A stretch of DNA of 64,000 bases from Hormiphora californensis (GCA_020137815.1 CM035355.1:4574520-4638519), one strand, 5' to 3'. Shown: positions 10,742 to 24,004, counted from the stretch's first letter. Made by a program: numbers and translations. Notes: generated by a model from the sequence alone, not told the origin.

Positions 10742-13700
10742 TTACTCTTTACAGAGGTTCAGTGCGATACACAGAGCCTGAGATCCTTGATCCAGTTCGG
10801 AGAATGCCTGATCTACAACACCTTCAATGAGGGCATCACACTGAAATATAGGGATGTTGGTTGGCTAGGTTTTCAAATTTGGAAATGGCAGAAAATAATT
10901 CTTTTTTGTCCTACTGAAATCATCTCCCAGTTTCAATCTTTAGCACTGGATCTTTGTTTCCCTAATTCCACTTCCTACTACACATTATACTCACGTTTTC
11001 AATGGGAAGATAGCAGATAACAGTACTCAGGATGGTCTTAACGAACGTCTGAAATGGATTTACAATATGTCAATTAGCCACGCCCTAATTGATCAGCCAA
11101 TTAGTGTCTAACCGATCAGCTAATTAGTAGAGAATTGATAAGCTAATTGATGTGTGATAATCCAATTAGTGTTTGACTAATTAGCCAGTTAATTAATTAC
11201 CTTGATAGAGGGGTACTTGGTGAGAGTATCCACAATATCCTGGAATTCCTCGTGACACTTCTTACACAGTTCATCATCATCATCACCAATAAGTTCTGGA
11301 AATGAGATGAGGGAGGAGTATTAGAGGTTAATGAGGGAGGGGGTAATACAGGGTGTCCCATATATTCTGTGGGTCGGTTGACGAGCTGTCACGCAAAAAC
11401 GGTGATAGTTGTGTAAAAACAAACTACGGGAGTGTGCTGGATTAATTCCTTCCTAACTGATGGCTTTGTTTTTAAATTAAATATCAAAAGTTCATTTTTC
11501 ATGAATGAACATTCCTGTCATTCATTCGTGAATTCTGAAATATTGTTTACCTTGAGTAAAAAACTTTTCTTTGGCTCGAAATTACCTTTCCAATGAGCAC
11601 CATAAAAATCAAATTGAAGCACCGGATCGCATTGCAGGTGAGAAAATGCAAATGCATGATTTTGGCCATTCCTGCGACTTTCATTCAGCTGTATCACCGC
11701 TACTTTTTGTTCAATCCTTTTAAAAGTTTGGGTGAACATTGGTGAAGATAAGATCTTTGCTCACAAGAAAAATCAAGGTCAAAACTCAAAGTTCATTTTT
11801 CATTTTTGGTAGTTCAATAGTTCATTCCACTCATTCAGGAACAAACATCCCTAAAGTGACGAAAAGGTTTGGGTTTTGTTTGGCCCATGTCCTGAAACGA
11901 CAGAGAGGTGTAAAAACGTGTTTCCGGGCTAGTTAGTGGGTGTCCATGTGATCATTATGATATCTGACACCTTCGCTGAGCCATAATTAAGAGATTTTCT
12001 CAAATTCAAACATGGGGTACGAGTATTCTGCGATTGGTATCGTGCACCAATAACAAGAGATCCCATAGCACCTCAAAAATTATGATTAGCTAAATGAAAT
12101 GAGTTGATTTACGATTGAAAAGATTAAAACCAATGTAAAGTCGGACTAAACGAACATTTTCAAGCGTGAATCAACTCATTTCATTTAGCTAATCATAATT
12201 TTTGAGGTGCTATGGGATCTCTTGTTATTGGTGCACGATACCAATCGCAGAATACTCGTACCCCATGTTTGAATTTGAGAAAATCTCTTAATTATGGCTC
12301 AGCGAAGGTGTCAGATATCATAATGATCACATGGACACCCACTAACTAGCCCGGAAACACGTTTTTACACCTCTCTGTCGTTTCAGGACATGGGCCAAAC
12401 AAAACCCAAACCTTTTCGTCACTTTAGGGATGTTTGTTCCTGAATGAGTGGAATGAACTACCAAAAATGAAAAATGAACTTTGAGTTTTGACCTTGATTT
12501 TTCTTGTGAGCAAAGATCTTATCTTCACCAATGTTCACCCAAGGATTGAACAAAAAGTAGCGGTGATACAGCTGATTGAAAGTCGCAGGAATGGCCAAAA
12601 TCATGCATTTGCATTTTCTCACCTGCAATGCGATCCGGTGCTTCAATTTGATTTTTATGGTGCTCATTGGAAAGGTAATTTCGAGCCAAAGAAAAGTTTT
12701 TTACTCAAGGTAAACAATATTTCAGAATTCACGAATGAATGACAGGAATGTTCATTCATGAAAAATGAACTTTTGAAATTTAATTTAAAAACAAAGCCAT
12801 CAGTTAGGAAAGAATTAATCCAGCACACTCCCGTAGTTTGTTTTCACACAACTATCACCGTTTTTGCGTGACAGCTCGCCAACCGACCCACAGAATATAT
12901 GGGACACCCTGTATTTGCAGTGTGATTGCTTATCAACGGGTCTAATGCATAATTTGTGACTTTTGGTCACTGACTGTTCCTAACATGGCATGAGAGATTC
13001 TAATAAAATAAAATAGAGGAACACGACTGTGCGGGTGTACCATAGGTATATTGTGTTATGACACTGAGAAAAGAGGTAGAGACACAATAAAGAGTGGCTG
13101 CATAATTCACCACTCCTGGTACACCACGCACGTCCCTAGCGATTCTAATTGAACTAATTATGATTGTACCCCTTCGGACGAGCTCCACGGCAGATTCCTC
13201 ACAGTTTCCAAGCTTAGAACAAAGATCATTGGAGTCAACATTGGCAATGTAGTGGGCAACAAAATCAATCACACCATTGGCTTTGACTTCACACTGTATA
13301 TGGAGAGAGGTGTGATTGGTTAGATAGATGCAACAGAATCGGAATGGTTCGCGTCGCAGTAAGATGTTTTACATTTGTCATGTTCCTAAGATGCATTTAC
13401 CTCGTCATAGAAGAACATGATTGTGCACATTTTGCTGGCGGCATTCTTGGCTTTAGGCTGAAAATGTATTGTATCAAAGTCCTGCCTTTTTAAATAGAGT
13501 TTTAGTCCCGAGTGGGTCCCAAATACATATCGCCATTCGCCATGTAATCCAACCTAAATATCGCTTGTTTTCTTCTAACCCTGATCCTTTTATACGGATC
13601 GCACGGAAAGAGCGTCGAGCAAATTATCGCTATGTGATCAACTTACCACAATCTCACTGTCCATCACATCCTTGAGGCTTTGAACGGCTGTTTTGCAGAC

Positions 13701-13757
13701 TTCGCAAGGACCGGCAGCAGATAAACCAACCAGGGCAATTAGAATAAGGAACCTCAT
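10742..13757 (-). CDS. Secreted protein with two saposin B domains, 179 aa
   Basis: Exons are 13757-13647, 13457-13401, 13293-13170, 11295-11201, 11048-10995 and 10840-10742, all phase-consistent. Residues 1-16 are a signal peptide (MRFLILIALVGLSAAG). Domain 1 has the six-cysteine saposin pattern CEVC, MCTIMF, CEVKANG, LCSKLGNC. Domain 2 repeats it as CKKC, VICYLP, CDALIEG, LCIALNLC, then KE and stop. Each domain uses three exons broken at equivalent places, which implies internal duplication. Saposin-like proteins bind lipids or disturb membranes in lysosomes or secretions. Here there is no membrane anchor or enzyme domain, so a lipid-binding or antimicrobial role is possible, but the sequence does not decide it. 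The short acidic linker contains DDDD. A 1.56-kb foldback element fills much of intron 3. Confidence 0.88.
11349..12911. mobile_element. Foldback element P2 in saposin intron 3
   Basis: The 1563-bp element starts CAGGGTGTCCCATATATTCT and ends with the reverse complement, and is flanked by TA on both sides. The arms of about 750 bp are almost identical and the loop is only about 60 bp around 12130. The CAGGGTGTCCCA end with TA duplication is typical of mariner-class elements. Matching frames of about 70 aa occur in both arms (11518-11739 minus, 12488-12742 plus) but show no transposase motif, so the element is probably non-autonomous. Confidence 0.9.
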
Positions 13758-15914
13758 CTTGTACTAAACTTTGAAGATCACATTTTATTTGGCCATCAAA
13801 TTTATAATGCATACATTGTTTCTGCTAGCCTGTCTAACTGTCTTCTCTCTCGATATCGATCTCTCTACCCCTCACTGTCTATCCCTCTCTCGCTCTTTAT
13901 ATCTCACTATATTATCTCTCTCCCACTCTCTCTAATCTCTCTGTATTTCTTGATGAACTTGCACAATATATACTTGTTGTTCATGCATCTGTTTCACGCT
14001 ATGTTTCAGGCGGGAATAGTTAAAACACATAGTTAGTAAAAGTTGACACTTTTTTAATGAAGGGGGACCGATAGTTTTAACTTTTAGTCACTACCTATTT
14101 CCGTTCCCAAATACTCATATTACATCTGCTTAATTTTATGTTTGATTATTGTAATTTCGCCGTACAAACTTTGACGTACGTCTTTATCCACTTCGTTCTT
14201 AGGAACGATTTGCCTACCCAATACCACGTCAGCGACGACTTACCCCCTCACTTTTTAAACAGTTCTGTCCTTACTCAACAAGTCCTTACGCACAATTCAT
14301 TTCTTATTTACCTACTCTTACTGTTCACGTTGCCAATTAGCAAACATATCTAATTGATACAGGCTACCTAGCACAGGCTTGCCTCTTTTTGAAAATTGAG
14401 GCTACTTGTTACAAAAAATGTCACATCATATGTGACAAACTCCCCCATATTATAGACCGGGTCATGTTACACTTGACAGATAACTACTACAGATATACCG
14501 CAAGTTATTACACTAATTAGTTTAGTCGACTCACTTTTCCTGTCTCACTCTCACTAGACCCTGTCAGAGCATTGGCCTGACCGCTAGGGTAGACCCTGTC
14601 ATGTGTCAGTTTGGTTATTTAGTGTAACTTGCTACATTGGATTTAACTTTAATTTGTGGCCTATTGCTGTATTCTTGTTCACTGACTCAATATAACCTCC
14701 CTGCCCGTGATATGGAATATGCCTCCCTGCCCTTGCCAGCCACAAAAACATCCCTGTAGACCAGAAGTTATTAACATAGTGGATGATTATACATTGTATA
14801 ACAAACTCCCCATTCCCCAAGACCCTACAAACAATAGCTCCCTGGGCAGATGGGAAACAAGGCATAAAGAAGTAGCAAAGTTGAGAAATGACAGTCTCTT
14901 AAATAGTCAAATAGTCCACAATTTAATATGTCATACTCTTTATCTTTCTCTCTTTCTTTCCCTCATTCTTTCTCGTTTCCCTCTCTTTTTTTCTCTCTTT
15001 TTTCTTTCTCTCTTCCTTTCTCTTTGTCGCAACCTGTGAAATTTAGTAACGCCAGACGTTAACAGGATTTGGCCACTTGGGACAGCGAAGCAGCTAGAGA
15101 AATAGAGCGAGTGAGAGATAGGTAGAGATAGATAGAGAGATAGAGTGAAAGACAGATGGGCCTCTATCGACTGTCTCATTCTCGCTTAGTTTCACACAGC
15201 TAGTCAGGAGAGGTGGGGAAAATAAGAATTACTACCTTTGACTGATCGGGTTCATCCCTCAACTCCCGACTTGTTAATTACTAAGTTGCAATTTAGTCAC
15301 GAAGAGCAAGGGAGAGAAAGGGAAAGAGAATAAAGAGAGGGGCTTTGGATACTCCTGACCTTCTGGTGCAACTAATTTGTTTAGCCCTTGACGTGTTAAT
15401 GTTTTCTTTGTCTAGTAGGATGTCTCAGCGGGAAGGTCGAAAGAAGAAGCTGGCGTGAACTGTTCAATGAACAGTGTTTAAACCTAATATCATAGAACAT
15501 ATTGTATATGGTCTGATAACTCGAGGTTTGACTGTAAACTTTCGATGTGATACGGAGTATCGATATACACGGTATTTCGAGGAACGGTGTATTTAGTTTT
15601 TTTATAGTCCAACTAAATGTTCACCTCGGTGGCTCGCTCGGCACCATGTGCACGTATAACAGTGTACACGCAGTGAGAAACAAGTTATCATTGTTCCTAT
15701 CATTTTATCTCCCAATGATATTAACATGTCCCAATGATATTAACATGTCCCAATGATATTAGCATCTATGTTTCTACTCATTACTCACACACAAACTATA
15801 GATATAGACTGATAGACTAACGACTTCACCCACAAAGGCAATTCGTATAATCGTATGTGTTTTTTATCTCTAAATTCTCTCTATTTCTCTCAATCCCTCT
15901 CACTTTCCCTCTCA

Positions 15915-15975
<61 letters not shown>

Positions 15976-16461
15976 TATCATTTTCCCTCTTTTCCCATGA
16001 CCTTCAATAGTTCAGGCAACACCCGTCACCCGCCACGCAAATATCACAACAGCAGCAGTTGGGTTGGGCTGCATATATTGGTATTTGGTAAAGCAAACAC
16101 TGCAGAGAAAAGAGAGAGAAAGAGAGAGAGAGGAAAGATCTCTAATAAGTATTTGGGATGATGATTAATCATGATAAGTTGACCTAACTTGCGTTGATTG
16201 ATAATTATAATGGGTGATGACAAGATGCATGTCCCGACCTACTGCACCGAGGCCACACCTGATTGTCTGAACATTGCATCCCCAGCCTACTGGTCAATTC
16301 AACTGCAATATGTGTTTTGATATGTCAGGCTGTTGAGAAGACTTTGTGGCCTAGTAATTGCTTCGTTGTTTATTCACGACATACCACTAACCACTTCTTA
16401 TCCATTCTTGTCCACTTCAATCTGTTCACATGCCTCTAACCCCATCTGTTAGTTTGTAGCA
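13758..16461. other. Intergenic, CT-rich, no gene recognised
   Basis: Contains CT-rich tracts (about 13840-13935, 14938-15030 and a near-pure (CT)n at 15915-15973), a three-copy CCCAATGATATTAACATGT repeat at 15710-15765, and the 20-mer-like motif TGTCAGAGCATTGGCCTGAC at about 14563 that recurs elsewhere. The right end is presumably the promoter of the copper transporter. No exon outside that gene is visible. Confidence 0.5.
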
Positions 16462-19400
16462 ATGAAGGGGATGGACATGGGCGGGATGCAGAATGGAAGT
16501 ATGGAAACTGACGGGATGGGAGGGATGGGATCTCCTGCAGCAGGTAAATTGTAAAACTGCGTAGAAGCGCTAATTCAGTTCTCTCAAATTAGTTTGTGTT
16601 TGTTTCGTCTTTCCCCTCTTTACCCTTGACCCTCTCTCTCTTCCACTTTTCAGGATCCCACAAGATGGATGGACACATGGTACCAGATAATTCCAGCATA
16701 GCTATGATGATGATGCAGATGACATTTTACGCGGGCGTTGATGTCACCGTCCTATTCGATCAATGGGAGGTAAATTGTAGGGGGTTTGATTTTCTAAAAC
16801 TTCCCCTTTTTCGAATCTGTAAGTGTACACTTGCAGTTACTAGCTTAGGGGGTATGTATAAACCCGGATAGCCCGGATAGTCCGGATAATTGATGTTTTC
16901 AGAATAGCCCGAAGGACAATCCTGGATATCTGGGCCTGATTATCTAATGTAATATGTATCCGTATTATACGAGTCATCTAGGCTTGGTTACTGGAGTATT
17001 CCAACTCTAATATGCTTGAATTTCTTTCCTAAAAGTAGCCATTATTCGGGCTATCCGAACTATCCGAGTTATCCGGGTTTATACATACCCCCTAATATGT
17101 GTTGTTGGGGTTAAGTATAGTCCAATCATTAGTTTATGGCGGCATTCTTGGCCAAAATCGACAAAACTTTTCTGGAGTTTAATTCAATTCGTTAAACTTT
17201 GTACGTTGTCATAACTTACTTTATGAAGGAGCACTAAAAAGTAGTAGAACATAATTCTAGTTTGTTTGTGATTGTTGCGTCTAAATTATAGTCATAACTT
17301 GATCATGCATTTGGCATTTTACGCGGGCGTTGATCTCACCGTCATATTCGATGCATGGGAGGTAAATTGTAGGGGGTTTGATTTTCTAAAACTTCCATTT
17401 GTCGACGTTTTAAAATATTTTCTGTTAAGGAGGGTTTAAGTATTAACTATTAAATAATTTTCAGACTAAAAACATTGGAGGACTAATCGGGACAGCACTA
17501 TTTTGGTTTACTCTGGCAATCCTATTTCAAGGACTCAAAAAACTCCGTGTATACGTAAATAGGTAGGTTACAGCTTTCTAACTCGGACTTGAAACAAAAG
17601 CTTTTGACTTTTATTACTAGCCTGTATTGAATTCACTGTACTTTATTGATAAAGTTTATTTATTGATAAAATCAGATAATATATACTAACAGCTGTTCTT
17701 GCAGAACGCGGATGAGGGGAGGATGGAGAGGTTTCAACCACTCGACTCTACCTGATACCGGGGAATCCTCACCAGCCCTTTCTCCAGATGTTACGTTACA
17801 GGTGATTTTCCGGTAACCAAATTCTCGAAAATTTATACCAATACAGTGTAATGCCTGGCCAGTGACAAATTTTCTCTCACTGCTTTTTTGTGGGCGTAGA
17901 GCTCATGAGAACTGCAGCAGTGGTCAGTCTGATGCCTGACAGCTAGTAGATTGGAATCTCAATTATATATTGTTCATGTGTGTCTGCTTCATGTTTAGTT
18001 TAGAATTTAACTGTGGTCAGAAAAACAAATTCTCACCAGTTCTCTTTCTCTATCTCAGAAGTTTCGTATTGATTATGGTGATGGTCCTGTGAGTGCAGAT
18101 GTTGTGTTTTCGTGTGTTATCATGAGCGATAGTTGTGTCCATGTTTATGTACATGGGTTTTGTTGACTGCATATTATACTGCCTGTGTAGTGTTTATGAA
18201 TCGTGTAATGCGGGAAAGCTCACCTCCCTACCTCTGATAAATGCTGCTTGTATATTTATGTAGCCTGTAATGTAATAGCGAATAAAAGCGATGTGACGTG
18301 TGTGGATTGTTGAAGTGTGTGTGCATATATCAGCTGCTAGTGCACAATGTTTTTTACCAACACATCCTGTCACTTTAGTGTTGGGTTGACTGCATAAACA
18401 TGAATTTATATTACCCTGCCGTATATAATTATGTAGATACTAGATATCTCAAGACTAAAGACTGTTATTACAGCTCTTATAGTTTGTCACTGTCTAGTTT
18501 CTCCCCAAACCTTATACAATTATTACTACTTGCAGGATGTCCCCGTTACTCGAAGAGACCGGATTAAGATAAAGATAATCCAGTCTTTCCTACAGTTAAC
18601 TGAAACAACTCTCCATTACCTACTCATGTGAGTACTTACCCTTTTATCTCTTTATCTTTCTCTCTTCATAGTGAATACCACGCGTTGTCACAACTTCCTC
18701 TCTCATTTACTTACAAACAAACAAACTTTGATACTTTGGCGCCAGTTTTTAACAACACCCCACGGCGTGCCTGGTGAAACTTTAACACGACCTAGCATGC
18801 AACGGGAAACCACCACTTGTACGTGGTAGCTGAGGGTCTACAGAATGGCGCTACGGTGCGGGAAAAAAAAGTCCATTCCCTAAAATCGTTTTTTTAACTT
18901 TTATTTGATTTGGGTCAAAATTGGCTATGTTAAACGTGGTCCCGAAAAATCCATAATGACTTAGCACACGAAATATGTCACCCCTACCTATTTTTGCACG
19001 TAGAATCGATTGCCGTTGAAGTCGAATCTCTAAAATGACTGTAAAATGGTCAAAAGTTGATTTTTTACCATTTTTTGGAGGTTTTTGGCCCCTAAACCAT
19101 TGAAAACGTTGAGATAGGGATTTGAAACTAGTGCCAATCGTTAAAATGGTCATTTTTCTACCAAGAACCAAGTTTTCGTGTATATCCGATTTATGGTTAG
19201 ATTTGGGCAAATTGTTGAAATCTGCCAACTAGGAGAACCGTAACTTGATTTTCTTGTTTTTTGGATTTTGGCATTTTTGACAAACTTCTGATTGAAATGG
19301 TCAATCGGGATCATGCTTAAGTTGTTTATGGGACAATTTTCGACTAAAATCCAAGATTTCATACCAATCCAATAACAGATCGTTGATTTATAGAAAATTT

Positions 19401-20473
19401 AAGTAGGCAAAACGGTCAAAATGACAACTTTTCTTGCTTATTTTGACCGTTTTGCCTACTTAAATTTTCTATAAATCAACGATCTGTTATTGGATTGGTA
19501 TGAAATCTTGGATTTTAGTCGAAAATTGTCCCATAAACAACTTAAGCATGATCCCGATTGACCATTTCAATCAGAAGTTTGTCAAAAATGCCAAAATCCA
19601 AAAAACAAGAAAATCAAGTTACGGTTCTCCTAGTTGGCAGATTTCAACAATTTGCCCAAATCTAACCATAAATCGGATATACACGAAAACTTGGTTCTTG
19701 GTAGAAAAATGACCATTTTAACGATTGGCACTAGTTTCAAATCCCTATCTCAACGTTTTCAATGGTTTAGGGGCCAAAAACCTCCAAAAAATGGTAAAAA
19801 ATCAACTTTTGACCATTTTACAGTCATTTTAGAGATTCGACTTCAACGGCAATCGATTCTACGTGCAAAAATAGGTAGGGGTGACATATTTCGTGTGCTA
19901 AGTCATTATGGATTTTTCGGGACCACGTTTAACATAGCCAATTTTGACCCAAATCAAATAAAAGTTAAAAAAACGATTTTAGGGAATGGACTTTTTTTTC
20001 CCGCACCGTAGCGCCATTCTGTAGACCCTCAGCTACCACGTACAAGTGGTGGTTTCCCGTTGCATGCTAGGTCGTGTTAAAGTTTCACCAGGCACGCCGT
20101 GACCCCTATTGTTATTGATACCGGAAATACACACGAACACATTTGTAAATCTTTTGTGTGAGTCTCTGGCAGATGTTTTATATCATAGGAACTTCCAACT
20201 TGCATGAAACTTATTAGTGAACCAAACTTTTTTTGTTCGATATCACAGAAACAAAATTCTCTCTCTTTCACATTCACTCTCCAATAATAATTGGTCTCCG
20301 TATCTCAATGATTTCTCCCTAACCCCTCACCTACTCTCCCCAGGTTGGTTATTATGACGTACAACGTGTGGTTGGCAGTGGCAATAATTCTCGGAGATCT
20401 AGTTGGATATATCATCTTTGAACCGTACCCGGAGGCCGTACCCGGAGGAGGCGCAGGCAATGGGTGTCATTGA
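16462..20473 (+). CDS. SLC31A1-like: CTR1-type copper transporter, 204 aa, 6 exons
   Basis: Exons are 16462-16543, 16654-16769, 17465-17562, 17705-17801, 18536-18627 and 20344-20473, all in phase. The product moves Cu(I) across the plasma membrane as a trimer. The N-terminus is Met-rich (MKGMDMGGMQNGSME). TM1 carries MMMMQMTFY (45-53). Exon 3 gives GLIGTALFWF and the FQGLKKLR segment. The last exon gives MLVIMTYN, where the MxxxM pair (162-166) is the family selectivity filter, then GDLVG, the TM3 GxxxG packing motif (179-183). The tail ends GCH, like the metal-binding HCH end of animal CTR1. Lengths and order fit SLC31. Intron 2 contains a MITE and a partial copy of exon 2, and the last intron contains a 1.34-kb palindrome. 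A tandem CCGGAGG stretch near 20430 lengthens the C-terminal tail. Confidence 0.93.
16848..17092. mobile_element. MITE in CTR1 intron 2
   Basis: The 245-bp element has termini GGGGGTATGTATAAACCCGG and the reverse complement, with TA on both sides. The arms contain repeated CCCGGATAG/TATCCGGG units. It is non-coding. Confidence 0.85.
17314..17396 (+). repeat. Partial duplicate of CTR1 exon 2 end plus donor
   Basis: This 83-bp stretch repeats 16723-16804 with a few substitutions: the last 47 bp of exon 2, the GTAAAT donor and about 35 bp of intron. Its reading would be FYAGVDLTVIFDAWE. The nearest upstream AG (about 17290) leads in frame to TGA, so it is probably not a usable alternative exon. 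Confidence 0.85.
18761..20101. mobile_element. Foldback element P3, near-perfect palindrome
   Basis: Positions 18761-20101 pair end to end around 19431 with essentially no loop, giving two arms of about 665 bp that look almost identical. The ends are CACGGCGTGCCTGGTGAAAC and its complement. Flanks share ACCC, a possible short target duplication. The mirrored 70- and 125-aa frames on opposite strands are by-products of the palindrome. The arms resemble those of P1. It lies entirely in the last CTR1 intron. Confidence 0.92.
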
Positions 20474-21203
20474 GACTGTCCTCTTTTTATCGACAAATAC
20501 TGTTATATCTGAGCGTGTATATTATTTTACTAAATTTTATCCCCGTTTCTATCAATTTCTCACTCTCTCTCTCTTTCCTAGTCTATATTTCATTCCTTGA
20601 CTCTCGTTCTGGTTAATTTTCACAGTTCTGCTGATTATTTTAATGTGCAAAAGACACTGGGTAAAGCGTATATTTTTGACATTTTTATCAGCTTCTAACA
20701 ACTATTTCGTAATTTGCATGTTGAATTTTTCAATCTCTTTTTTTGAAATATAAAAATACATATGTAATTCGCTGCTCTAATGGTGGGCACTCAGAGCGTC
20801 TGGCCCTAATTTGCATCATTATTATTCCTATTTATAAGTGTGTGCGTGTGTAAAATTTCATGAGTCTTCATTTATTTTTCCCGTGAGAAAATTCGTTTGT
20901 TCTTTTTCGTACCAACCCGGAATCCTATAATGAATGGATTCATCATACGAAGACTGCACTGGAGAGTCAGAACAAGGATAATAAAGACCTGTCACAAACT
21001 GCATTATTAATTGGTCGGTAGTCTCGTGTATAATTGGTAGGGGTGCAGCTCAAAGCTCTATCGAAATGTACAATGTGCAAGACTGTGCCTTTTTCGCGCA
21101 TGCATGTAACGCGCGGTAACGCTGATGTAATGAAAGGACGCGTGCGCGGGAGTCAGCAATACATACCGCGCAGCGTGTCCGAGTACATTGTACATTTTGT
21201 GTA

Positions 21204-21375
21204 CAGTCGGACCCCGACTTCCCGGGATGCTCGGGGGAAAGGGGTTTGCCCGGTAAATAGGGATGCCCGGTATATCGGGGTGAAAGTCTGTTAATTTCCA
21301 TATCGGGGGAACTTTGACCTCATGGTAATTCGGGGTTCCGGTAAATTGGGGGCCGGTAAATCGGGGTCCGATTTA
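21204..21375. mobile_element. MITE of the CAGTCGGACCCCGA family
   Basis: Relative of 4167-4307. The left end CAGTCGGACCCCGACTTCCC is intact. The right end is decayed after GGGGTCCGA. It has an extra internal copy of the GGTAAATCGGGG segment. Confidence 0.8.
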
Positions 21376-21831
21376 TGATTAAGGAAATTGGAGCAGCAAT
21401 AGCCCCCACAGAGCTCACTTCGGCTTTTTATTACTTCCCATGGTCATAACTTTACCCATGACAAAATAGAAACTTCATTTCTAGAGGGTGGTAGTCGAAA
21501 AGATCCTTCTACAATCCAAAGGTTGACATGTTCCCATTCTGTCGGCTCTCACAGCGGCCCAAAGACCCGGTGTGAGCTTACGCGAGGCCGAACGGACAGA
21601 CTGCGTAGCATGGCAATCCAAAGGTCTCTATTTTGTTATGTGGGGTGGAACTGTTAAACCATGGGAAATAAACAAGATCATGTGCATTGTGCACCCATGT
21701 TTTGGGCCAATAATAAAGGGGTGAAAATTCGAAATTAAGCTAAAGATTCTTAACGGGAATTGGCTATTGTATCTAGAAAATGTTTTGTTCAAGGTGTGAA
21801 TGAATGAGAGATTTTACTGAGAGCATTTTCG

Positions 21832-21923
21832 GATTAATCCTGTCAAGCCAATGCTCTGATCACACTCCGAAGAAATGAGAACAAGACCCGAATAGGATCA
21901 GGCCAATGCTATGACAGGATTAA
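21832..21923. repeat. Small inverted repeat with recurring motif
   Basis: TTAATCCTGTCA at the left pairs with TGACAGGATTAA at the right, enclosing CCAATGCTCTGA and CAGGCCAATGCT. The same words occur at about 14563 and 36930-36995, so this is a small dispersed family. Confidence 0.6.
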
Positions 21924-24004
21924 CGATATCTTAGCAAAAACAAAATTCTCTAGTTCCATATATCCCCGCATACCTACAAGTTCTGATCTATTATTAGGTG
22001 CCTATAGGTGCAGGGGAATTATTCGTTCTATTGCCCGGCATGCATGACCTTATTGTTATTCTATAGTAGAGAATTGAGGATTCTTCTACTATAGAGCTCA
22101 ATGATTCGATTTGAAGGCTTGTTGTTTAGGGCTTTCTGTCACCGCAGTATAGGATTTAATGGGTTGTTGCAGAAGTCCCAGACAAACATGGAATCCAGTT
22201 TAGCCTAGTTTTTCTAGGATAGCAGGACTGAAGGGTCCATGTTTGTTTTGGAGCCTGATAGTTACCTCATTGTTATGAGAGGTGTCACAGTAGACACATT
22301 TTAAACTTTAAAGGGTCTCCTCTACTAAATACCACAAACAAACCGACCCACTTTTTAACACTTTACTTGGCGAACCTACAACTTTTAGAGGAGAAGCCGA
22401 GAAGGCTGGAGCAAAATAGATAAGAAGAGCCTCGAGTGGCCTTCTGGATTATTAGGATGATTAGGTCATGGCATCACAAATACCGGTTAGGAGCGTGATT
22501 TTTTCGAGCATTCTATTCCCGATTGTTCAACAACCTTCTGAGACAGTGTCTCTCTGCTCTTAGTCTTTCTCTCTCTCGCTCCGTCTCTTCTCTCTCTCTC
22601 CCATCAAGCACCATTGTTCGAGATGCTAGTAACAAGCAAGATCATGATACAAAGAAGACCATCCCGGACATTCTCATTTTATATTCACAAAAACAGCACG
22701 TCATAAAAACTTTTTTCTAGTGCTTTTTATATGCAGATTCCATTAGTCCGACGAAAGGGACATATTGTGTACAAATTTAAACTCAGTACGACATATTACT
22801 TCATGTCTCCAATATAGAATGACATGCAATATGTGTGTGTGTGTATGTGTGCTTTATAGAGACATATTGTGCTGTGCCGAATTATGTGGCAATGATATAT
22901 TCTTTAACATATTTCTGATTCTTTAACATGCCCCCTGGTGCACCAGGAAATATTTGTAACACTTAAAATGTGGAGGAGCATATCTCTACTGACCTCTGGG
23001 TCTTTCGATATCTTATTGGCTGAATAATTTAGAGAGAGAAAGAGAGAGAAGAAAAGAGTAGTAAAACGAGAAAACAGAGAGAGCGAGAGAGATTTGAAGA
23101 TAGATAATTCTCGCTTCTTCCCCCCTCTCTCAGGATCGTTTTAAAACATCGTCCCTCCGTCGTCAAGGAGAATGAAGCCGTGCATGCTAAAAGAACCGTT
23201 CTGTCTCCTATAAAAACCAGCATATAACATGGTCGAGCTACAACCGCTTGAACACTAAGTGGGGTGCATGATTCTCTGTAGAATTAGTATAGCCGCGGTA
23301 TATGTTGGGTTGCTTGTTAATCCAGACAAGCAGTACAATATACCACGTACTGGCTGCGCACATGTACACATGTACCTGTTTAACAACAGGTCCAAGTTTT
23401 TACAATTTTGTCACCTTTATATTGCCAATTGAGGGGGCATCCGCCATATATCGCTTGCCAGGAAGCTGCTTGACAGTGCTTGACACACACAGTGGAAAAT
23501 AGATACACGTGCTTTTGAACATGTAATGGCTCTTCTATCTGCAGTCAACACGTTCAAATGCAATTTTCTGCCGCATCTTGATAAAGTGCCACCAGCAGCC
23601 CTTGCCAAGCCCCTCCGCCATCTGATAAAGTAGGACATTGAGTACTTTGAGATATCTCTTGCCAAGCCCTTTTGTCTGTCTACTGGCTTTTCAACAAGGC
23701 TTTTGAGTTTTGAGTTTTGTTAGGACACAACGTATCCGCCCTACTGCAGCAGTACAGATATATATCCTCAGAACATTATTCGATCTATTGAAATAGTTTG
23801 CATTTCTTTCTTGATCATCACTATCGATCTCTAGTCTCTACTCATCCTGCCAATATTATAGAACATTGTAAAATAGCCCTTGATTCTTTACTTGACCCAC
23901 TCCACTAGTTTTGTACTCTGAAAAGTGAAAACATTTTAACCCTCTTTCTACCTGTCTAACCTTATCTTATCATCAGTAGGACTATCTCCCTCTCGACCAC
24001 CACC

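Larger units (their letters stand above)
20474..24004. other. Intergenic, no gene recognised
   Basis: Holds the MITE at 21204, a small inverted repeat at 21832, CT-rich and GA-rich tracts (22560-22610, 23030-23100), and a stretch at 23440-23690 with repeated CTTGCCA words and a 35-codon plus frame from 23526 that I could not assign. The 3' end probably contains the SLC34 promoter. Confidence 0.45.

Noticed and set aside
12488-12742. 84-aa frame in P2, with a twin on the other arm
   Set aside because: Duplicated by the palindrome; no transposase signature was found, so not called a gene.
17290-17396. CTR1 exon 2b as mutually exclusive exon
   Set aside because: From the only nearby AG the frame meets TGA after two codons, so it cannot replace exon 2 in frame.
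18851-20011. Pairs of identical 70- and 125-aa frames on both strands
   Set aside because: Mirror products of the P3 palindrome with no known motif and no splice or start support.
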